Positions 5,498 to 9,333 of a stretch of 9,333 bases of DNA are shown in pieces. The notes under the pieces are model-generated. The model worked only from the letters and a program-made list of their open reading frames with translations, was not told where the DNA came from and did no database searches. A program made the translations under genes and the position numbers. The first letter of the stretch is position 1; every line of letters starts with the position of its first letter. The DNA comes from Gemmatimonas phototrophica (lineage in GTDB: Bacteria; Gemmatimonadota; Gemmatimonadetes; Gemmatimonadales; Gemmatimonadaceae): contig CAMBRJ010000077.1 in NCBI GenBank assembly GCA_945870175.1, positions 1 to 9,333 of the forward strand. The letters run 5' to 3'.

Positions 5498-6704
5498 CAT
5501 CCCGAATCCGGTCCGCGCCGCCTTCACCACGCACGAGCGCGACGACACGGTCATCGTCAGCATCGGCCCGTCGCACCCCGCCACGCACGGCACGGTGCAG
5601 ATCTTCGCCGAGCTCGATGGCGAGAAGGTGCTGCGCACCGATGTGCACTGCGGCTATCTGCATCGCGGATTCGAAAAGGAGTGCGAGGATCACACCTGGC
5701 ACAACCTCATCCCGTATGTCGACCGGCTGAACTACTGCTCGGCGCTGATCAACGACTTCGCGTACTGCGATGCCGTGGAGCAGCTGATGGGCATCGAGAT
5801 CACGCCGCGCACGAAGTACCTGCGCACGCTGCTCTCCGAGTACTCACGCATCACCGACCACCTCACGTGCGTGGCGGCGACTCTCATGGAACTCGGCGCG
5901 ATGACGGCGTTTCTGTATCTCGTCACGGTGCGCGACTTCATGTATGAGCATCTCGCCGCGCTCACCGGCGCGCGCGTGACGTACTCGTACGGCCGCATCG
6001 GCGGACTCGCCAACGACGTGCCCGCCGGGTGGTTCACACGCCTGCGCGAGATCCTCGCCGAGTACGAGACGTACATCGCGCGCGTGCACGGCCTGGTCGA
6101 TCGCAACCGCATTTTCATTGACCGGCTGCGCAACGTGGGTACGATCAGCACCGCCGATGCCCTGCACTGGGGCTTCACCGGCGTGATCCTGCGCTCCACC
6201 GGCGTGCCGCGTGACCTGCGCAAGGACACGCCGTATCTGGCGTACGCCGAGCTCGATTTCGACGTGCCCGTGGGCATCAATGGCGACAACTACGATCGGT
6301 ACTACGTGCGCATGCGCGAGATGGACGAGTCGGTGTACATGATCCGTCAGCTCCTGGATATGATGCCCGAGGGACCGATCAACGTGGACGATCGCCGCTG
6401 CGTGTTTCCCGAGAAGACGCTGGTGTACAACGAGATCGAATCGTTGATCAACCACTTCAAGCTCGTCATGGAAGGCCCGTCAGTGCCGGCGGGCGAGATC
6501 TACGTGGCGCATGAGGCGCCCAACGGCGAGCTCGGGTTCTTCCTCGTGAGCACCGGGGGCGGCACGCCGCACAAGGTGCACGTGCGGTCGCCCAGCTTCG
6601 TCCACATGGGCGGCGTCCACCGCATGCTCGATGGCTATCAGCTGGCCGACATCGTCACGACGTTCGGCTCCGTGAACATGATCGGCGGGGAGTGCGATCG
6701 ATGA
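5487..6704 (+). CDS. nuoD: NADH-quinone oxidoreductase subunit D (49 kDa, quinone-site subunit)
   Basis: Read from the TTG at 5487, this is a 405-residue protein, the usual length for NuoD (Thermus Nqo4 has 409). NuoD forms the quinone pocket with NuoB and descends from the large subunit of NiFe hydrogenases, without the metal ligands. The N-terminal loop GPSHPATHG (27-35) and Tyr83 (in RLNYC) are present; aligned by hand to Thermus Nqo4, His34 and Tyr83 correspond to the quinone-contacting His38 and Tyr87. HCGYLHRGFEK (54-64) and YGRIGG follow as in the family. The C-terminus reads GSVNMIGGECDR, where homologues end S-x-D-x-V-x-G-[ED]-V-D-R, so the usual Asp is Asn397. The start overlaps nuoC by 11 bp, and the stop overlaps nuoE as ATGA. 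The function is firmly supported; the exact start is less so. Confidence 0.94.
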   Translation: MSASIPNPVRAAFTTHERDDTVIVSIGPSHPATHGTVQIFAELDGEKVLRTDVHCGYLHRGFEKECEDHTWHNLIPYVDRLNYCSALINDFAYCDAVEQLMGIEITPRTKYLRTLLSEYSRITDHLTCVAATLMELGAMTAFLYLVTVRDFMYEHLAALTGARVTYSYGRIGGLANDVPAGWFTRLREILAEYETYIARVHGLVDRNRIFIDRLRNVGTISTADALHWGFTGVILRSTGVPRDLRKDTPYLAYAELDFDVPVGINGDNYDRYYVRMREMDESVYMIRQLLDMMPEGPINVDDRRCVFPEKTLVYNEIESLINHFKLVMEGPSVPAGEIYVAHEAPNGELGFFLVSTGGGTPHKVHVRSPSFVHMGGVHRMLDGYQLADIVTTFGSVNMIGGECDR

Positions 6705-7186
6705 CCGGTCTGGTACAACGCCTGATTCCCGAGTTCGAGCACTGGAAGCGCCGCTATCCGGCCGGCTTCGACGGGTCGCTCTCGATTCCCGCGCTCCGTC
6801 GCATCCAGGAAGAGCGCGGCTACATCGCCGATGAAGACATCACCGATCTCACCGCGTATCTCGGCGTGCCGCGCACGCAGATCGATGAAGTCGTGGCCTT
6901 CTATACGCAGTTCACCCGCGTACCCTTGGGGAAGCACCACCTCCAAGTGTGCCACAACGTGAGCTGTTCGCTGCGAGGCGCCGAAGGACTCGTGAAGCAT
7001 CTCTGCGCGCGCCTCGGCATCAAGCCCGGCGAAACCACCGCCGACGGACAGTTCACGCTGACCACGGTGGAGTGTCTCGCCTCGTGCGGTACGGCGCCGA
7101 TGATGATGGTGGGCGACGCCTTCGTCGAGAACCTGACGCCAGCCTCGGTGGACGCACTCCTCGCCGAGTTGAAGGGGACACCGTGA
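6701..7186 (+). CDS. nuoE: NADH-quinone oxidoreductase subunit E (24 kDa, 2Fe-2S)
   Basis: This 161-residue N-module subunit binds the 2Fe-2S cluster N1a next to the FMN of NuoF. It has a helical N-terminal part (about 1-75) and a thioredoxin-like C-terminal domain. The four ligands have the family spacing: Cys84-x4-Cys89 in VCHNVSC and Cys125-x3-Cys129 in ECLASC. The ATG at 6701 is chosen over an in-frame GTG at 6692 because GGGGAG (6687-6692) lies at a good distance of 8 bases and the ATG forms an ATGA overlap with nuoD. The stop overlaps the nuoF GTG start as GTGA. Length and motifs are ordinary for NuoE, which argues that the electron-input module is functional despite the unusual residues in NuoF. 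Confidence 0.96.
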   Translation: MTGLVQRLIPEFEHWKRRYPAGFDGSLSIPALRRIQEERGYIADEDITDLTAYLGVPRTQIDEVVAFYTQFTRVPLGKHHLQVCHNVSCSLRGAEGLVKHLCARLGIKPGETTADGQFTLTTVECLASCGTAPMMMVGDAFVENLTPASVDALLAELKGTP

Positions 7187-8496
7187 AGTTCTTCATGAAC
7201 TTTCCGGTCACGGACACCTCGCACACGCTGGCGGAGTATCGCACGCGCTTCGGCTATCAGGCGCTGGAAAAGGCGCTGAGCATGACGCCGAGCGACGTGA
7301 CGAAGGAAGTCGCCGGCGCCGGACTGCTCGGACACGGGGGCGCGGCCTTTCCCGCCGGCCGAAAGTGGGGCGTGGTCAAGTTGGACGACGGGGAGCCGCA
7401 CTACGTCTGCATGAATGCCGACGAAGGCGAGCCGGGCACCTTCAAGGACCGTTGGCTCATGGAGTGTGTGCCGCACATGTCGCTCGAGGGGCTGATCATC
7501 GGCTCCTATGCGCTGCAGGGGCGACACGCGTTCATTTATATCCGCGGCGAGTTCGATCTCGCGTATCGTCGGATGGCCGAGGCCATTGAAGAGGCGTACA
7601 CGGCCGGATTGCTGGGCGAGAACATCATGGGCACCGGCTATTCGCTCGACGTCGTGCTGTATCGCGGCGCCGGGTCGTATGTGTGCGGCGAAGCGTCGGC
7701 CATGCTGGCGTCGCTCGAAGGCAAGAAGGGCTGGCCGCGTAACCGGCCGCCGCGGCTCACCGTGAAGGGACTGTACCAGAAGCCGACGGTCGTGAACAAC
7801 GTGGAGACGCTGGCCAACGTGCCGGTGATCCTGCGCCTTGGCGCCGCGGAGTTCAAGAAAACCGGCACGCCCAAGAGTCCGGGCACGCAGATGATTTCAA
7901 TCTCCGGCCACATCGCGAAGCCAGGCGTCTACGAAATCGAGTATGGCTACTCGTGGGAAAAGTTCCTCTACGAGGATTGCGGTGGCATGCAGAACGGGAA
8001 GGCACTCAAGTGCATCATTCCGGGCGGTGTGTCCACCAAGTTGCTCAGCGCGAGTGAGATCGCCGGCGTCACCCTCGACCACAACTCGGCGGTGGCGGCC
8101 GGCTCGCAGGTGGGCTCGGGCGGTATGATTGCGATCGCCGAAGGCACCTGCATGGTGCGCCTGGCGGCGGTGATTCAGCGCTTCTACCACCATGAGTCGT
8201 GCGGACAGTGCACACCGTGCCGTCAGGGTATGGGCTGGATGGAGCGTATTCTGAACCGCATCGTGGCGGGCGGCGGACGTCCCGAGGACATCGATCAGCT
8301 GTACAAGATCGCCGACGCCAACGACGGCACCACCATCTGCAGCCTCGGTGACTCGGCGGGCTACGCCTGTTCGGCGATCCTCGATCACTACCGTGACGAG
8401 TTCGAGTACTACATCCAGAACGGACGCTCCATGTACGACGGCAATTTGACGGTGGAAGACCCGTTCGCGAACTCGCTTGCCGGAGCCGCCTCGTGA
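7183..8496 (+). CDS. nuoF: NADH-quinone oxidoreductase subunit F (51 kDa; FMN, NAD(H), cluster N3), with atypical nucleotide pocket
   Basis: This 437-residue subunit takes electrons from the pyridine nucleotide onto FMN and passes them to 4Fe-4S cluster N3. The N3 ligands are ESCGQCTPC (Cys340, Cys343, Cys346) and Cys386 in TTICSLGD. The FMN/nicotinamide acidic stretch NADEGEPGTFKDR (78-90) is canonical. Three spots deviate from the usual consensus. The glycine loop reads GHGGAAFPAG (50-59) instead of GRGGAGFPTG. The CGEETAL motif is CGEASAM (168-174), so the second Glu is Ala171. KPPFPA is RPPRLT (188-193), placing Arg191 where an adenine-stacking Phe normally sits. The GTG start at 7183 has AAGGGG (7172-7177) upstream and overlaps the nuoE stop; the stop in turn overlaps nuoG as GTGA. 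It clearly belongs to the NuoF/HoxF family, and the operon makes it complex I; whether it prefers NADH is less certain than usual. Confidence 0.95.
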   Translation: MKFFMNFPVTDTSHTLAEYRTRFGYQALEKALSMTPSDVTKEVAGAGLLGHGGAAFPAGRKWGVVKLDDGEPHYVCMNADEGEPGTFKDRWLMECVPHMSLEGLIIGSYALQGRHAFIYIRGEFDLAYRRMAEAIEEAYTAGLLGENIMGTGYSLDVVLYRGAGSYVCGEASAMLASLEGKKGWPRNRPPRLTVKGLYQKPTVVNNVETLANVPVILRLGAAEFKKTGTPKSPGTQMISISGHIAKPGVYEIEYGYSWEKFLYEDCGGMQNGKALKCIIPGGVSTKLLSASEIAGVTLDHNSAVAAGSQVGSGGMIAIAEGTCMVRLAAVIQRFYHHESCGQCTPCRQGMGWMERILNRIVAGGGRPEDIDQLYKIADANDGTTICSLGDSAGYACSAILDHYRDEFEYYIQNGRSMYDGNLTVEDPFANSLAGAAS

Positions 8497-9333
8497 GTGA
8501 TGTCACGGTGGCACCCGTCGCGGCGAAGAAGCTGCTCGACTTCGTGATCGATGGCGTGGCCATGCAGGCGGAGGACGGCCAGACCGTGATTCAGGCGGCG
8601 CGCGCCAATGGCGTGGACATCCCGCACTTCTGTTGGCATCCGCAGCTGTCGGTGCCCGGCAACTGTCGGATCTGCATGGTGGAGATCGAGCAAGACTCGG
8701 GCGACCCGTGGTTCGACATTGCGTGCAACATGCCGGTCACCGCCGGCATGCGGGTCCTGACCAAGTCGGAGAAGATCAAGACGCTCAATCAGGACACGAT
8801 GCAGTTCATCACGCTCAACCACCCGGTTGATTGTGGCGTCTGCAACAAGTCGGGTGAGTGCCTGCTGCAGGACTATCACTACGAATTGAACGGTGCCGCG
8901 TCGAAGTCGCGCGATCCGAAAACGCACGCCACCAAGTTCTTCCCGCTGTCCGACCGGATCATACTGGACAACGAGCGGTGCATCATGTGCACGCTCTGCG
9001 TCCGGTTCACGAATGAAGTGTCGGGCTCGAAGGCGCTCGGTGCCGTGCATCGCGGCGATCACGCGCTGATCCGTCCCGCCGAAGACGCCGACTTCAATCT
9101 CGACGTCTACTCCGACAACGTGATCGACCTCTGCCCGGTGGGTGCGCTGCTCTCCACCGAGCTGATGACGCATGCCCGCGTGTGGTACCTGCAGGCCACC
9201 ACGTCGGTCTGCCCGGGGTGCGAGCGCGGCTGCAGCATCGATGTCTGGCACCGCAAGCATGAGTGGAAGCTGAACGCGCTCGACCCGCAGCTGAATACCA
9301 CCATCGATCGCGTCACGCCGCATGAAAATCCCG
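8493..9333 (+). CDS. nuoG: NADH-quinone oxidoreductase subunit G (75 kDa, Fe-S), 3'-truncated by window edge
   Basis: The first 280 residues are visible. NuoG wires electrons from NuoF towards NuoB. The ferredoxin-like N-terminus has the 2Fe-2S (N1b) ligands Cys47, Cys58, Cys61 and Cys78. The N5 cluster has His110 with Cys114, Cys117 and Cys123. The N4 cluster has Cys163, Cys166 and Cys169 in RCIMCTLC, plus Cys214 in DLCPVGAL. A further CPGCERGC (Cys240, Cys243, Cys247) begins the N7-type site at the entrance of the molybdopterin-oxidoreductase-like domain; its fourth Cys is not reached. The GTG start at 8493 overlaps the nuoF stop (GTGA), with GGAG at 8482-8485. Total length cannot be judged here: family members range from about 500 to over 900 residues depending on how much of the C-terminal domain is kept. 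Confidence 0.95.
   Translation, partial: MSDVTVAPVAAKKLLDFVIDGVAMQAEDGQTVIQAARANGVDIPHFCWHPQLSVPGNCRICMVEIEQDSGDPWFDIACNMPVTAGMRVLTKSEKIKTLNQDTMQFITLNHPVDCGVCNKSGECLLQDYHYELNGAASKSRDPKTHATKFFPLSDRIILDNERCIMCTLCVRFTNEVSGSKALGAVHRGDHALIRPAEDADFNLDVYSDNVIDLCPVGALLSTELMTHARVWYLQATTSVCPGCERGCSIDVWHRKHEWKLNALDPQLNTTIDRVTPHENP

Noticed and set aside
1..9333. tRNA/rRNA genes, CRISPR arrays, insertion sequences, integrase or toxin-antitoxin genes
   Set aside because: I looked for repeats with regular spacing, terminal inverted repeats and such gene families, and saw none. Composition and gene style look uniform across the window.

Overview
The window is GC-rich, densely coded bacterial DNA. Seven subunits of proton-pumping respiratory complex I lie in the order nuoA-B-C-D-E-F-G, with nuoC and nuoD as separate genes. 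Beside them is a Cu+-exporting P1B-ATPase cassette and a secreted FG-GAP/VCBS-repeat protein. The mix suggests an environmental aerobic or facultatively aerobic Gram-negative-type bacterium. The overall flavour reminds me of Gemmatimonadota, but that is an impression from protein style and not a demonstrated assignment.

Layout. (1) Bases 1-1021, minus strand: a signal-peptide-bearing FG-GAP/VCBS repeat protein with six visible calcium-binding-type motifs, cut by the left window edge. (2) 1022-1174: a 153-bp divergent intergenic region. It holds a sigma70-like promoter for the copper genes whose spacer is an unusual G-tract flanked by ATA/TAT, a possible metal-repressor operator. (3) 1175-3910, plus strand: a three-gene copper operon of a CopZ-like chaperone, a 36-residue single-TM microprotein, and CopA overlapping it by ATGA. 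(4) 3911-4068: a 158-bp spacer with one imperfect stem-loop. (5) 4069-9333: nuoA, nuoB, nuoC, nuoD, nuoE, nuoF and the 5' part of nuoG, separated by 2 bp or overlapping. The remaining membrane genes (nuoH-N) would be expected downstream but are not visible.

How the genes work together. CopZ should carry Cu+ in the cytoplasm and hand it to CopA, which exports it using ATP; the microprotein is translationally coupled to CopA and may be an accessory. In complex I, NuoE/F/G form the electron-input module (FMN and Fe-S clusters), NuoB/C/D the quinone-reducing module (cluster N2, quinone site), and NuoA belongs to the membrane arm.

Most of the window is ordinary. The observation most worth a second look is in NuoF. 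The overall fold, FMN-site acidic motif and N3 cluster ligands are intact, but several normally near-invariant residues of the NAD(H) pocket are replaced: the second Glu of CGEE is Ala, the Phe of KPPFPA is Arg, and the GRGGAGF loop reads GHGGAAF. This raises the possibility of altered nucleotide specificity. No undescribed multi-gene system is evident.
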